Source of the DNA: Candidatus Brevefilum sp.
GTDB lineage: Bacteria > Chloroflexota > Anaerolineae > Anaerolineales > Anaerolineaceae
Length of the DNA stretch: 39,971 nt
Assembly: GCA_019428905.1 (NCBI GenBank)
Contig: JAHYJN010000024.1
Location: 1 to 39,971, forward strand
Reading direction: 5' to 3'
Under the pieces are notes generated by a model, which worked only from the letters and a program-made list of their open reading frames with translations, was not told the DNA's origin and searched no databases. The translations under genes and the position numbers were made by a program. This document shows, piece by piece, positions 1 to 10,318 of this stretch. Position 1 is the first letter of the stretch, and each line of letters opens with the position of its first letter.

Positions 1-1016
1 TGGTCCAGGGTGTGGAATTTTATAAACAAGCCAAAGCTGATACACGGGTGCCGGGATTGATGCACGTCAACCTGGGTGGGTACCATGTATCGGACATTGA
101 ATTCACAGCAGCATTTGATGTCGTCGACACCAAGGTTGGCAAGGACCTGTCTGAAGCGATATATGCCTACCCTAACAACACCTACCGCTTTGCCGATGTG
201 TCGCACATGGATGTGCCTGTCCATCGCGGCATGACCCACGATGGGCTGGGGAAATATCTTAATCAAATTGTCAATAAAGCACCAGGCCCAACAGATGATC
301 TGATCAAAATCCTTAAAGATACCGAAACAGATGTCGTGGTTAACTTCTTACCAGTTGGCTCAGAGATGGCCACCAAGTGGTATGTCGAGCAAATATTAGA
401 AGCGGGCTGTGGATTTGTGAATGCCATCCCGGTGTTCATCGCTAGTTCGGATTACTGGTCGAAACGGTTTGTTGAGCAGGGCTTACCCATCATCGGAGAC
501 GACATTAAAAGCCAGGTTGGCGCCACTATCCTGCACCGGATTTTAGCCAGCTTATTTGTCGATCGCGGCGTCAGGCTCGACCACACTTACCAGCTGAATT
601 TTGGCGGCAACACTGATTTCATGAATATGCTTGAACGTGAACGCCTGGAATCCAAAAAAATCAGCAAGACCGGTGCCGTTACCAGCATGCTGCCGTATGA
701 ACTCCCCAAAGAGGACATCCATGTCGGACCCAGCGACTATGTGCCCTGGCTCACCGACCGGAAATTCTGTTATATCAAAATGGAGGGGACGACCTTCGGG
801 AATGTGCCCTTAAACCTTGAAGCAAAACTTGAGGTTTGGGACTCACCCAATTCAGCAGGTGTCATCATCGACGCAGTGCGCTGCTGCAAGATCGGAATGG
901 ACCGTGGGCTATCCGGCCCGCTTTTAGCGCCTTCATCCTATTTTATGAAGACGCCACCCGAGCAATATGAGGACAGCATTGCCCGGGATAAGACCGAGGC
1001 TTTTATTCACGGTTGA
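1..1016 (+). CDS. ino1: Inositol-1-phosphate synthase, 5' truncated by window edge
   Basis: The enzyme converts glucose 6-phosphate to myo-inositol 1-phosphate with bound NAD in the cytoplasm and is the entry to phosphatidylinositol and inositol solutes. The frame is open to the left edge (codons read V-Q-G-V-E-F-Y), so the GTG at 12 is an internal valine and not a start; roughly the first 20 residues with the NAD-binding loop lie outside. Family blocks visible include [29 protein letters not shown] and [20 protein letters not shown]. These match the short bacterial/archaeal MIPS of the Mycobacterium type and not the long eukaryotic one. A strong terminator follows 32 nt after the TGA. Identification is from recalled family motifs; the function is well supported. 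Confidence 0.93.
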   Translation, partial: VQGVEFYKQAKADTRVPGLMHVNLGGYHVSDIEFTAAFDVVDTKVGKDLSEAIYAYPNNTYRFADVSHMDVPVHRGMTHDGLGKYLNQIVNKAPGPTDDLIKILKDTETDVVVNFLPVGSEMATKWYVEQILEAGCGFVNAIPVFIASSDYWSKRFVEQGLPIIGDDIKSQVGATILHRILASLFVDRGVRLDHTYQLNFGGNTDFMNMLERERLESKKISKTGAVTSMLPYELPKEDIHVGPSDYVPWLTDRKFCYIKMEGTTFGNVPLNLEAKLEVWDSPNSAGVIIDAVRCCKIGMDRGLSGPLLAPSSYFMKTPPEQYEDSIARDKTEAFIHG

Positions 1017-1047
1017 TCCTCACCCTTCACATTTTCTGTTAAACCAT

Positions 1048-1080
1048 CACCAGGCGTTGAAATTCAACGCCTGGTGTTTT
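1048..1080 (+). terminator. Rho-independent terminator after ino1
   Basis: A perfect 14-bp inverted repeat (CACCAGGCGTTGAA, 1048-1061, pairing with 1063-1076) is followed directly by TTTT. The centre is a single base, so the real loop is formed by opening the A-T pairs at the tip. It separates ino1 from the polymerase gene. Confidence 0.9.
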
Positions 1081-1165
1081 CTATAAAGCATTTACGATTA
1101 TCCTATACGAAACAAATCCGCTTGATTCAACTCGCCTATCGCAGGGAACCATGTTATCGATGACC

Positions 1166-1194
1166 TTGATAAAACCACAATTCACCTTTATAAT
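1166..1194 (+). promoter_or_regulatory. Sigma-70-type promoter for the DnaE2-like polymerase gene
   Basis: TTGATA (1166-1171), a 17-nt spacer, then TATAAT (1189-1194). The ATG lies 39 nt after the -10. An imperfect inverted repeat, TTATCGA-TGACC-TTGATAA (1154-1172), covers the -35 and is a candidate operator. Confidence 0.7.
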
Positions 1195-1233
1195 AAAAAT
1201 TAGAATACTTGTTCGATAATATAGAATGGAACC

Positions 1234-4200
1234 ATGCAACCCCCAGATATCGCTTACTTGCGCACACATTCCTATTTTGGTTTTCTTGAATCGCTGCTCT
1301 CACCGGCGAATTTGGTTGAGGCAGCCGTCAAGCAGGGCGTCCAAGTGCTGGGACTAACCGATCATCAGTACCTGACCGGCGCAATCGAGTTTTATGAGGC
1401 CTGCCTTCAAGCTGGGATAAAACCCATCCTCGGTTTGGAAATCGACCTGGTATACAACGGCTATCAAGGCCGTCTTACGCTGCTGGCCAAGGACATCAAC
1501 GGCTGGTCAAACCTGTGCAAGCTTAGCTCTCTAACCCTTGTCGAGGGTGAACAGATCAATCTCACGACACTCCACCAATATCAACAAGGCCTAATTGCTC
1601 TCGTTGGTGGCTATCGGGATTTACTCCGAAATCTATTACTTAACGCTCCCGCCTTTGAACAATGGCCGGGTCGTTACTTGCAGGACCTGAAAGCTATTTA
1701 TCCCGAGGATTGTTTTGTTGAGGTGCAACGCTATGCAAATGGACCGCTGCAGAACGAACCAGCACTGCTGGAACTCGCCAAACACCATGGGCTCCCGCTC
1801 GTCGCTAGTCAGAACATCCATTACCTCAAACCTCAAGACCAACGCCTGTTTAGAACCATTAACGCTATTCGGGACAACACAGTGATTGGCCGTTCAAATC
1901 AATCACAACATACACCTGTGCCATCGCATTTTCCTGACATAGAAGATTTCATCCATCGCTTTCACGATCTGCCCGAAGCACTGATCAACATTCAACAAAT
2001 TACTGAACGCTGTAACCTGGCCCTGCCCATCGGTAGGACACATTTCCCAACCTTCCCCACCCCAAACGGCGTAACACAATCTGAATTCTTACGCTCACGT
2101 GCCTATGCTGGCGCAAAAGCGATTTACAAAACCCTGACACCCCAGGTGATCAATCGCTTAGATCACGAGCTTTCCGTTATTTCTGAAATGGGATATGAAC
2201 CGATCTTCTTGATTATGGAAGATGTGCTCAACCATGCCCGCCAGCTGGGTATCCCTACTTCTTCACGCGGTTCAGCCGCTTCTTCATTGGTCGCGCATTG
2301 TTTGAACATCACTTCACCAGACCCATTAGCGTTGAATTTATACTTTGAACGATTCCTGAACCCTGCCCGCAAGAAACCGCCGGATATCGACACCGATATT
2401 GCCTCACATCGCCGTGAAGAGGTCATTCAATATGTTTTTGACACCTATCATCCCGACCGGGTGGCGATGGTGGGCACGATTAACCGGTATCGTCCAAAAT
2501 CTGCCCTGGGCGACGTGGCCAAGGCCTACGGTTTATCACCAGAAACCATTCGCCAGCTTTCAAAGAAACTTCCCTCTTCGTTTCGGTTTCAATCCGATGA
2601 CGAACGAACAGACCCATTCGCCCCACTGCTGCGAGAGGCGTCTATCCCCATCATCAAAGATATCATTACTGACGCCAAAGCCATCCTGGATACGCCCCGG
2701 CACCTGTCTGTCCACCCAGGCGGTATTGTCATTGCTCCCTTCGCTATCACTGATTTAATCCCCCTGATGCATTCATCCACCCTAGGGATCAACCACGCAC
2801 AATTCGACTTAACAGGCATTGAAAAGCTGGGGATGGTCAAAATTGACCTATTGGGTATTCGCGGGTTAACGGTCTTGGGGAAAGTTGCCGATCAAATCCA
2901 AACCTGGCATCAGAGCGAATACTCAAACGGATTACAGGTGCTGGAACACATTCCACTCACAGACCCCGAAACGGCTCAAACAGTTTCAAATGCGCAAACG
3001 ATTGGATGCTTTCAGATTGAAAGCCCCGGCATGCGCGCCACACTGCGGGAAATCAAAGCGAACTCCCTCGAGGGGATTATGGCAGCCTTAGCCCTCTACC
3101 GACCCGGGCCGCTGCGCGGTGGCTTGCGAGATGCCTTTGTGCGGCGCTTCCGCGGTGAGGAACCAGTAACCCATATCCACGAATCGCTAACTGACCTACT
3201 CAATGATACCTTGGGAGTGATCCTGTACCAGGAGCAAGTGTTAAGAATCGCCCACGAGCTAGGGGGCCTATCCATCGCTCAAGCGGATATCCTGCGCCGG
3301 GCGATGAGCCATTTTGACCCGGGTGGGATCATGCTCACTTTGCGAAGTCATTTTATTGCTGGTGCACAGGCGAGGCACAATGTGCCGCCTGAAACCGCCG
3401 AACGCATTTGGGAGATGATGGCCGCCTTTGCCGGTTATGGTTTCCCAAAAGCCCATGCCGCGTCCTACGCCCAGCTAGCCTGGAATTCCGCCTGGTGCAA
3501 AACGCATTACCCTGCAGAATTTATGTGCGCTGTCCTGGGGTATGGCGGTGGGTACTATTCCCAACGCGTTTACCTGATGGAAGCCCGTCGCTTAGGGTTG
3601 ACGGTCAAACCGCCGCATATCAATCACGCCAACGAACGATTTCGAGTAGGTTATCCTGAAGGGCAGCCAATCCTGTATGTTGGCCTAAACCAGGTGAGGG
3701 ATCTAACAAATAAAACCATCCAGGCAATTCTCAAACACCGTCCTTTCCATTCAATTGAGGATTTCCTGATCCGTGTGGACCCGCAACAAAAAGAAGCCCG
3801 ACATTTGATTATGTGTGGCGGGTTGGAAGGCTTAGGCCTCATTCCAGAAGCTCTCAAGCGGATTGAACACAAGCGGGTACCCGGTCAAATGAACCTTTTT
3901 ACCAGCACAGCAGCCATGGAAGATTGGGATGACGCCCAAAAGTCAAAAGCCCAACACGAGATTTTAGGCATCAGCCTTGCCCTTTCCCCGCTCGAACAGC
4001 ATGCACATCACATCCAATCGGCTGGCGTTGTGTCAACCGTAGAGGCTCAAAATTTAATTGGGGAGAAAGTTTGTGTTGCAGGGATGCGGCAGGTTTTTCG
4101 TCGCTTTCGCAACCGTTCCAATCAAATGATGGGTAATTTGACTTTGGAAGATTTTGAAGGTTCATTATTGGTATTAATCCCACCAGCCTTATACCGGCGC

Positions 4201-4314
4201 CAGTATTCTGAACTCCGCCAAGAAGGCCCCTTTCTAATTGACGGGGTGATGGAAGGGGATCAGGACAAAGGACAAACTCGGTTGGTCGCAGAACGCATCA
4301 TTCTGCTCGACTAA
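1234..4314 (+). CDS. DNA polymerase III alpha subunit, short DnaE2/ImuC-like form
   Basis: This C-family replicative-type DNA polymerase has 1026 residues, shorter than DnaE1 (about 1160). Domain order is an N-terminal PHP domain (about 1-200, with LTDHQYLTG and KPILGLEI), palm and fingers with SSRGSAASSLVAHCL, catalytic aspartates D384 and D386 in PPDIDTD and D538 in MVKIDLLG, then a helix-hairpin region and a C-terminal OB fold; no tau-binding tail is evident. The first PHP metal histidine is replaced (LRTHSYF instead of H-x-H-S). Segments such as VAMVGTINRYRPKSAL and FAGYGFPKAHAASYAQLAW resemble DnaE2, the error-prone translesion polymerase induced by DNA damage, more than DnaE1. No imuA/imuB-type partner is visible. 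The polymerase family is certain; the DnaE2 subtype is inference. Confidence 0.88.
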   Translation: MQPPDIAYLRTHSYFGFLESLLSPANLVEAAVKQGVQVLGLTDHQYLTGAIEFYEACLQAGIKPILGLEIDLVYNGYQGRLTLLAKDINGWSNLCKLSSLTLVEGEQINLTTLHQYQQGLIALVGGYRDLLRNLLLNAPAFEQWPGRYLQDLKAIYPEDCFVEVQRYANGPLQNEPALLELAKHHGLPLVASQNIHYLKPQDQRLFRTINAIRDNTVIGRSNQSQHTPVPSHFPDIEDFIHRFHDLPEALINIQQITERCNLALPIGRTHFPTFPTPNGVTQSEFLRSRAYAGAKAIYKTLTPQVINRLDHELSVISEMGYEPIFLIMEDVLNHARQLGIPTSSRGSAASSLVAHCLNITSPDPLALNLYFERFLNPARKKPPDIDTDIASHRREEVIQYVFDTYHPDRVAMVGTINRYRPKSALGDVAKAYGLSPETIRQLSKKLPSSFRFQSDDERTDPFAPLLREASIPIIKDIITDAKAILDTPRHLSVHPGGIVIAPFAITDLIPLMHSSTLGINHAQFDLTGIEKLGMVKIDLLGIRGLTVLGKVADQIQTWHQSEYSNGLQVLEHIPLTDPETAQTVSNAQTIGCFQIESPGMRATLREIKANSLEGIMAALALYRPGPLRGGLRDAFVRRFRGEEPVTHIHESLTDLLNDTLGVILYQEQVLRIAHELGGLSIAQADILRRAMSHFDPGGIMLTLRSHFIAGAQARHNVPPETAERIWEMMAAFAGYGFPKAHAASYAQLAWNSAWCKTHYPAEFMCAVLGYGGGYYSQRVYLMEARRLGLTVKPPHINHANERFRVGYPEGQPILYVGLNQVRDLTNKTIQAILKHRPFHSIEDFLIRVDPQQKEARHLIMCGGLEGLGLIPEALKRIEHKRVPGQMNLFTSTAAMEDWDDAQKSKAQHEILGISLALSPLEQHAHHIQSAGVVSTVEAQNLIGEKVCVAGMRQVFRRFRNRSNQMMGNLTLEDFEGSLLVLIPPALYRRQYSELRQEGPFLIDGVMEGDQDKGQTRLVAERIILLD

Positions 4315-4343
4315 AAAAATAGCTTTGAATCAAATGGTCTCCC

Positions 4344-4372
4344 TTGTCGTTGTGCATGGATAACGCTATACT
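4344..4372 (+). promoter_or_regulatory. Promoter for treS
   Basis: TTGTCG (4344-4349), a 17-nt spacer, then TATACT (4367-4372). The strong ribosome-binding site GAGGAGG lies at 4400-4406, just before the ATG at 4411. Confidence 0.6.
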
Positions 4373-4410
4373 GGTAGAAAACATTGTAAATCACCAGCAG
4401 AGGAGGCCGG

Positions 4411-6045
4411 ATGAAAGCTGTACACACGCCTTGGTATATGAATGCGATTTTTTATGAGGTCCACATACGCGCTTATCGTGATTCTAACCGGGATGGCATC
4501 GGCGATATCCCTGGGCTGATTAGCAAACTGGATTACATCAAAGATCTGGGCGTCGATTGTATTTGGATTTTGCCCATTTACCCCTCACCGCTGAAAGATG
4601 ATGGGTATGATATTGCGGATTATTACGGCGTCCTTCCAGACTATGGGACGCTTGAAGACTTCAAGACTTTGATCAAAGAAGCACACAAACGGGATCTGCA
4701 TGTCATTGCTGATTTGGTCCTCAACCACACGTCGGATCAACATCCCTGGTTCCAGGCATCAAGATCGGATCCAAACTCAAAATACCGTGATTATTACGTT
4801 TGGTCAGATACCGATGACAAATACTCTGAAGCTCGCATCATCTTTCTGGATACTGAAGTTTCAAATTGGACCTTCGATGAAAAAGCAGGCATGTACTATT
4901 GGCATCGCTTCTATGCATCTCAACCAGATCTGAACTACGACAACCCGGCTGTTATAGAAGAAATGCGCCAGGTGATGAAATTCTGGCTGGATATGGGGAT
5001 TGATGGTTTTCGAGCAGATGCCGTTCCTTACTTGATCGAGCGTGAAGGCACCAATTGCGAAAATCTGCCTGAGACCCATCAAATCCTTAAGTCCTTCCGC
5101 GCCTATTTAGACGAAAATTACGAGGGGAAAATTCTGCTGGCGGAAGCGAACCAATGGCCTGAAGATGTCTTGCCATATTTTGGCGACGGTGATGAATTCC
5201 ACATGGGATTCCACTTTCCGGTGATGCCGCGCATCTTTATGGCCATCCGCAAAGGTGATGCCTCCCCTATCCGTTGGATCATGTCCCAGACGCCGGACAT
5301 CCCAGAGGACACCCAGTGGTGCATTTTCCTGCGTAACCACGATGAATTGACCCTGGAAATGGTCACAGAAGAGGAGCGCCAGTGGATGTGGGCTGAATAT
5401 GCACCCTTACCCCGCATGCGGCTCAACCTGGGAATCCGTAGACGGTTAGCACCCCTGCTGGATAATGACCAGAGAAAAATCCTGTTAGCTAACGCCCTGC
5501 TGTATGCTTTGCCAGGCGCGCCCATCATCTATTACGGCGATGAAATAGGCATGGGCGATAACATTTGGCTGCCTGATCGGAACGGCGTCCGAACACCCAT
5601 GCAGTGGAATGACCACACCAATGCTGGTTTTTCTGAAGCAAATCCAGAAGAGCTGTATGCCCCCGTTATTGACACGGACGAATTTACTTACAGAAAAGTC
5701 AATGTAGAACAAGCCGCCAAAGATCCCGATTCGACGCTAAACAAGATGAGAGCCTTAATCAAAATTCGGAAGTCAAATCCAGTATTTGCCCTGGGTGATT
5801 ACAGGTTTTTGGCTGAAAATCATACCGAGTGCCTGGTGATCCTCAGAACTTATCAAGATCAACACATCTTGTGTGCCTTAAATCTCACCGATCGTCAACA
5901 AGAACTGACTCTTCATCTTCCAGATTTGGTCGGAAAACGGATGCATGACCTGGTCAGTGATAAATATCATGGCAGGATCACAAGTACCGAAACCTCATTA
6001 CACCTTGAGCCTTATGGTTTTTTCTGGTTGGTATGTCAGGATTGA
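4411..6045 (+). CDS. treS: Trehalose synthase (maltose alpha-D-glucosyltransferase, GH13)
   Basis: The enzyme interconverts maltose and trehalose by intramolecular transglucosylation and so links alpha-glucan or maltose metabolism to the compatible solute trehalose. The 544-residue protein carries the GH13 barrel: DLVLNHTS (101-108), nucleophile D203 in GFRADAVPYL, acid/base E245 in LLAEANQWP and transition-state D311 in FLRNHDELTLE, followed by a C-terminal beta domain. IPYPSP-like and NWLPDRNGVRTPMQW-type blocks fit TreS rather than a generic alpha-glucosidase. No maltokinase domain is fused, and no otsA/otsB or treY/treZ lies nearby. It has its own promoter and a near-ideal Shine-Dalgarno. 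A DUF389 gene begins 48 nt downstream and is probably co-transcribed. Confidence 0.92.
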   Translation: MKAVHTPWYMNAIFYEVHIRAYRDSNRDGIGDIPGLISKLDYIKDLGVDCIWILPIYPSPLKDDGYDIADYYGVLPDYGTLEDFKTLIKEAHKRDLHVIADLVLNHTSDQHPWFQASRSDPNSKYRDYYVWSDTDDKYSEARIIFLDTEVSNWTFDEKAGMYYWHRFYASQPDLNYDNPAVIEEMRQVMKFWLDMGIDGFRADAVPYLIEREGTNCENLPETHQILKSFRAYLDENYEGKILLAEANQWPEDVLPYFGDGDEFHMGFHFPVMPRIFMAIRKGDASPIRWIMSQTPDIPEDTQWCIFLRNHDELTLEMVTEEERQWMWAEYAPLPRMRLNLGIRRRLAPLLDNDQRKILLANALLYALPGAPIIYYGDEIGMGDNIWLPDRNGVRTPMQWNDHTNAGFSEANPEELYAPVIDTDEFTYRKVNVEQAAKDPDSTLNKMRALIKIRKSNPVFALGDYRFLAENHTECLVILRTYQDQHILCALNLTDRQQELTLHLPDLVGKRMHDLVSDKYHGRITSTETSLHLEPYGFFWLVCQD

Positions 6046-6093
6046 TTGCTAGATAACCAAATTCAAGGTTCATTTCCGAGTAAAATAACCACT

Positions 6094-7524
6094 ATGAATG
6101 AAGAAAACCGATTCAAAACCTGGCTAACTCAATACATCAAACCGGCCAGCCATAAACGCCGGATGGAAATTATTGAAGATATTCGCACAGCATCAACACC
6201 GGGTTTTGACTACTTCTTCCTTGTGATCCTTTCAGGCTCGATTGCGACATTGGGGTTGATTAATAACTCCCCTGCTGTGATCATTGGTGCGATGTTGGTT
6301 GCGCCGCTGATGTCGCCGATTTTGGGGATAGGTTTGGGTTCACTCACTGCGGATACCAAACTAACCCGGAATTCATTCTCTGCGTTAATCAGGGCTGCGT
6401 TCTTATCCATTCTCCTTTCCACGCTGATCACCCTCAGCAACATGTACCTGCCTTTTGTCCCAGCTTTGTTGGAAATTCCCAATGAGGTTCTTAGTCGCAC
6501 CCAACCCACGCCTAACGATTTACTGATTGCCCTCGCTGGTGGCTTAGCAGCCTCGTACGCGCTGGCGCAACCCCATCTCTCGGCTGCACTTCCGGGTGTG
6601 GCCATCGCCACGGCATTAATGCCACCACTATCAACGATTGGGATTGGGATTGCCCTAGGACGCTGGGATATCGCCATCGGCGCTGCCCTGCTGTTTCTGA
6701 CCAACGCGGTCACCATCGCTTTTTCAGCGATCTTGATCTTTTTTCTTGAGGGGTTCAGACCCCGATATGGAAAAGATAATGATAAACCCCAAAAAACATT
6801 GCTGATTTCCGGAATTCTCACTGGGCTTCTGCTGATCCCACTGACAGTTTTAGGCGCACGTTTGGTAGCGCAATCACAAGAATACCGGTTGATCAACACG
6901 ATTGTGGAAACTGAAGTGCGAGAAATGCTGAATGCAGAAATAACTGAAATATCAATCACCCGGACTGATCAAGATTTGCAGGTCGAAGTGACCGTCCGAT
7001 CAAGTTTACCCCCTGCGTACTTTCAAGTATTGGGGTTGCAAGAAGCCCTTGTTTCCCGCCTTGACCGTGCGGTTGCTCTGACTGTAACCCATATCCGGGC
7101 CGATATCCTTGATCCGCTGATTCCACCGACTTATACGCCAACCATTGTCACACCAACCTTAGGACCTTCACCAACCTATACGGTTACCCCTTCCCCAACG
7201 GCCACCATCACCAGCAGCCCTACGGCCACAGCAACAGCAACTGCATCACCAACACCAACCGCCATCCCACCCACGCCGACCCCGCGTCCAGCCTTGGTCA
7301 TCAGCACAGGAACCGCATTTTATTATGACCTCTACCAGGAACCTGGGGGACCGGTGATTGGTAGGTTACAGCGAAACGCACCTTTATTGGATTTGTACGA
7401 GCAAACCATTTACGAAGGTCACTTATGGGTAAGGGTTATGGATGCAGAAGGTCGAATCGGCTGGTTCCCCCAGCGCTACATCTTTTATCCCTCGCCCACG
7501 CCAACTGCAACGATAGAAAAATAA
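6094..7524 (+). CDS. DUF389 membrane protein with Thr/Pro linker and SH3-like tail
   Basis: No biochemical role is established for DUF389. From the ATG at 6094 the protein has 476 residues. The N-terminal 240 or so hold several membrane segments with the family blocks SGSIATLGLINNSPAV, IIGAMLVAPLMSPILG and VAIATALMPPLSTIG. A soluble segment follows, then a low-complexity stretch of Thr/Pro/Ser/Ala (about residues 345-405), then a C-terminal bacterial-SH3-like domain (GHLWVRVMDAEGRIGWFPQRYI). The linker plus SH3 domain suggests an exported tail that may touch cell wall, which is inference. A TTG at 6046, directly after the treS stop and with AGGA 4 nt upstream, would add 16 residues; ATG is preferred because the family homology begins later, but its Shine-Dalgarno is poor. 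Confidence 0.85.
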   Translation: MNEENRFKTWLTQYIKPASHKRRMEIIEDIRTASTPGFDYFFLVILSGSIATLGLINNSPAVIIGAMLVAPLMSPILGIGLGSLTADTKLTRNSFSALIRAAFLSILLSTLITLSNMYLPFVPALLEIPNEVLSRTQPTPNDLLIALAGGLAASYALAQPHLSAALPGVAIATALMPPLSTIGIGIALGRWDIAIGAALLFLTNAVTIAFSAILIFFLEGFRPRYGKDNDKPQKTLLISGILTGLLLIPLTVLGARLVAQSQEYRLINTIVETEVREMLNAEITEISITRTDQDLQVEVTVRSSLPPAYFQVLGLQEALVSRLDRAVALTVTHIRADILDPLIPPTYTPTIVTPTLGPSPTYTVTPSPTATITSSPTATATATASPTPTAIPPTPTPRPALVISTGTAFYYDLYQEPGGPVIGRLQRNAPLLDLYEQTIYEGHLWVRVMDAEGRIGWFPQRYIFYPSPTPTATIEK

Positions 7525-7545
7525 AACCATTGATTGACTTGAGGA

Positions 7546-7710
7546 AGCATATCAGCTGATGAACACATCGCTTGCGGCTAAGTCTACGAGCCTAACGATG
7601 GTGACCCCTTTGACAATATTTCACCCGGCACGCCATTTGAAGATTTGCCTGAGAACTGGGTGTATTCTGATTGTGGATTGGGCAAAGAGGTGCTCGAAAA
7701 AATCGGGTGA
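7546..7710 (+). pseudogene. Decayed rubredoxin gene
   Basis: In the frame of 7573-7710 the DNA reads C-G-stop-V-Y-E-P-N-D-G-D-P, then GTPFEDLPENWVYSDCG and LGKEVLEKIG-stop. This is unmistakably rubredoxin, the small one-iron Cys4 electron carrier. It is broken in several ways. The tyrosine codon of CGY is TAA (7579-7581). The first knuckle has lost its first cysteine (CAC at its place), and the second knuckle C-P-x-C has become Y-S-D-C. No start codon in frame precedes it, and the N-terminus looks shortened. It is too damaged to bind iron. An open frame at 7559-7789 in another register overlaps it and has no family character. Confidence 0.85.
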
Positions 7711-7816
7711 GAAAGTTTCGAATGATCCTCCTGGCAGATCAATGCTTGCCTTTAGTGTATCAAACCCATCCTTTACGTTACGATTTTGATTATCAACAAC
7801 CTCCAACTGAATAAAT

Positions 7817-7845
7817 TTGACAAACCAGCCTGATTCAAGGATAAT
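7817..7845 (+). promoter_or_regulatory. Promoter for the N-ATPase operon
   Basis: A perfect TTGACA (7817-7822), a 17-nt spacer, then GATAAT (7840-7845, 5/6 match). Expected start of transcription is about 7852, giving a leader of about 75 nt. The leader contains a small hairpin CGCGT-CAGT-ACGCG (7882-7895) and then AAAGGA (7915-7920). Confidence 0.7.
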
Positions 7846-7861
7846 AGTGTCAGGCTTTTTT
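7827..7861 (+). terminator. Rho-independent terminator upstream of the atp operon
   Basis: AGCCTGA (7827-7833) pairs with TCAGGCT (7850-7856) across a 16-nt loop and is followed by TTTTTT. The loop is long for a terminator. It would stop transcripts arriving from treS-DUF389 and is interleaved with the atp promoter. Confidence 0.65.
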
Positions 7862-7879
7862 CAGCATGGCCAATATTAA

Positions 7880-9734
<1,855 letters not shown>

Positions 9735-9738
<4 letters not shown>

Positions 9739-10007
9739 TGACCGGACAAAAAGAAAAAAACAAAGGAAAATTTCGGGGTCTGGGGCTGATCTCCTTAGGT
9801 TGGGAGATTGCCCTCCCGATTTTCGGTGGTGTCATCCTTGGTTTTTACATGGACCGTTGGCTGCAAACAAAGTATGTTTTTACGCTAATCTTGCTGGGTT
9901 TTGGCATCTTCACAGGATACTATAACCTTTACAAACGCATCGAGCTGGAAATGCTCAGAAAAAAACTCCATGATGAGCAAAAAAACAAGGGAGACGACCA
10001 ACAATGA
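9735..10007 (+). CDS. atpQ: N-ATPase accessory membrane protein AtpQ (AtpI/AtpZ-like)
   Basis: A 90-residue protein with a basic N-terminus, two hydrophobic segments (about 23-38 and 47-63) and the AtpI-like signature GGVILGFYMDRWL, ending in a charged, helical tail. In N-ATPase operons atpQ sits between atpC and atpR and is thought to help c-ring assembly or bind divalent cations, as for AtpI/AtpZ; the exact role is not established. It overlaps both neighbours by 4 nt. A second ATG lies immediately after the first. Assignment rests on size, topology and operon position. Confidence 0.85.
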
Positions 10008-10315
10008 CAGCTGTACAAATGATGATCTGGCTGTTCGTTGGGTCACTGACAGCCCTCCTTTTTTTACTCACCCAACAGTGGTCTGTTAACCAAATTCACC
10101 CGGAAAAATCGCGCGGGAGTATTGGCTTGATCGTTGGAGGCACTTTCCTGCGCTGGGTATTTATTTTTTCAGTTTTATTTGTCGCACAGTCCTATTCCAG
10201 TGCAGCAATGGTGATCGTTTTTATCACTTTTTTACTCGTCAGGTTACTATTTTTGCTCAAGTGGGGTGGTTGGCTGCAGATATTAAAGTCAATCTTCCAC
10301 CATTCAGAAGGATAG
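10004..10315 (+). CDS. atpR: N-ATPase accessory membrane protein AtpR
   Basis: A 103-residue protein with three predicted membrane helices (about 5-23, 42-61, 66-86). Arginines R50 (GTFLRWVF) and R80 (LLVRLLFL) lie within or at the edge of the hydrophobic segments; buried basic residues are a hallmark of AtpR, proposed to contact the c-ring carboxylates during assembly. It is unique to N-type operons and supports that assignment. It starts within the atpQ stop and ends 3 nt before atpB. The protein is poorly conserved, so identity rests mainly on position, size and topology. Confidence 0.85.
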   Translation: MTAVQMMIWLFVGSLTALLFLLTQQWSVNQIHPEKSRGSIGLIVGGTFLRWVFIFSVLFVAQSYSSAAMVIVFITFLLVRLLFLLKWGGWLQILKSIFHHSEG

Positions 10316-10318
10316 ACA

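Noticed and set aside
4411-6045. Plain alpha-glucosidase or oligo-1,6-glucosidase instead of TreS
   Set aside because: Overall blocks and length fit trehalose synthase better, although GH13 subfamily assignment by eye is not absolute.
6210-6959. 249-codon open frame on the minus strand
   Set aside because: Lies wholly antisense to the DUF389 membrane domain; its composition is a mirror of hydrophobic codons and it has no family motif.
7140-7290. Tandem DNA repeat
   Set aside because: It encodes the Thr/Pro/Ser linker of the DUF389 protein; repeat units are irregular at the base level.
7559-7789. 76-codon plus frame as a gene
   Set aside because: Out of register with the rubredoxin remnant in the same DNA, which has clear family identity.
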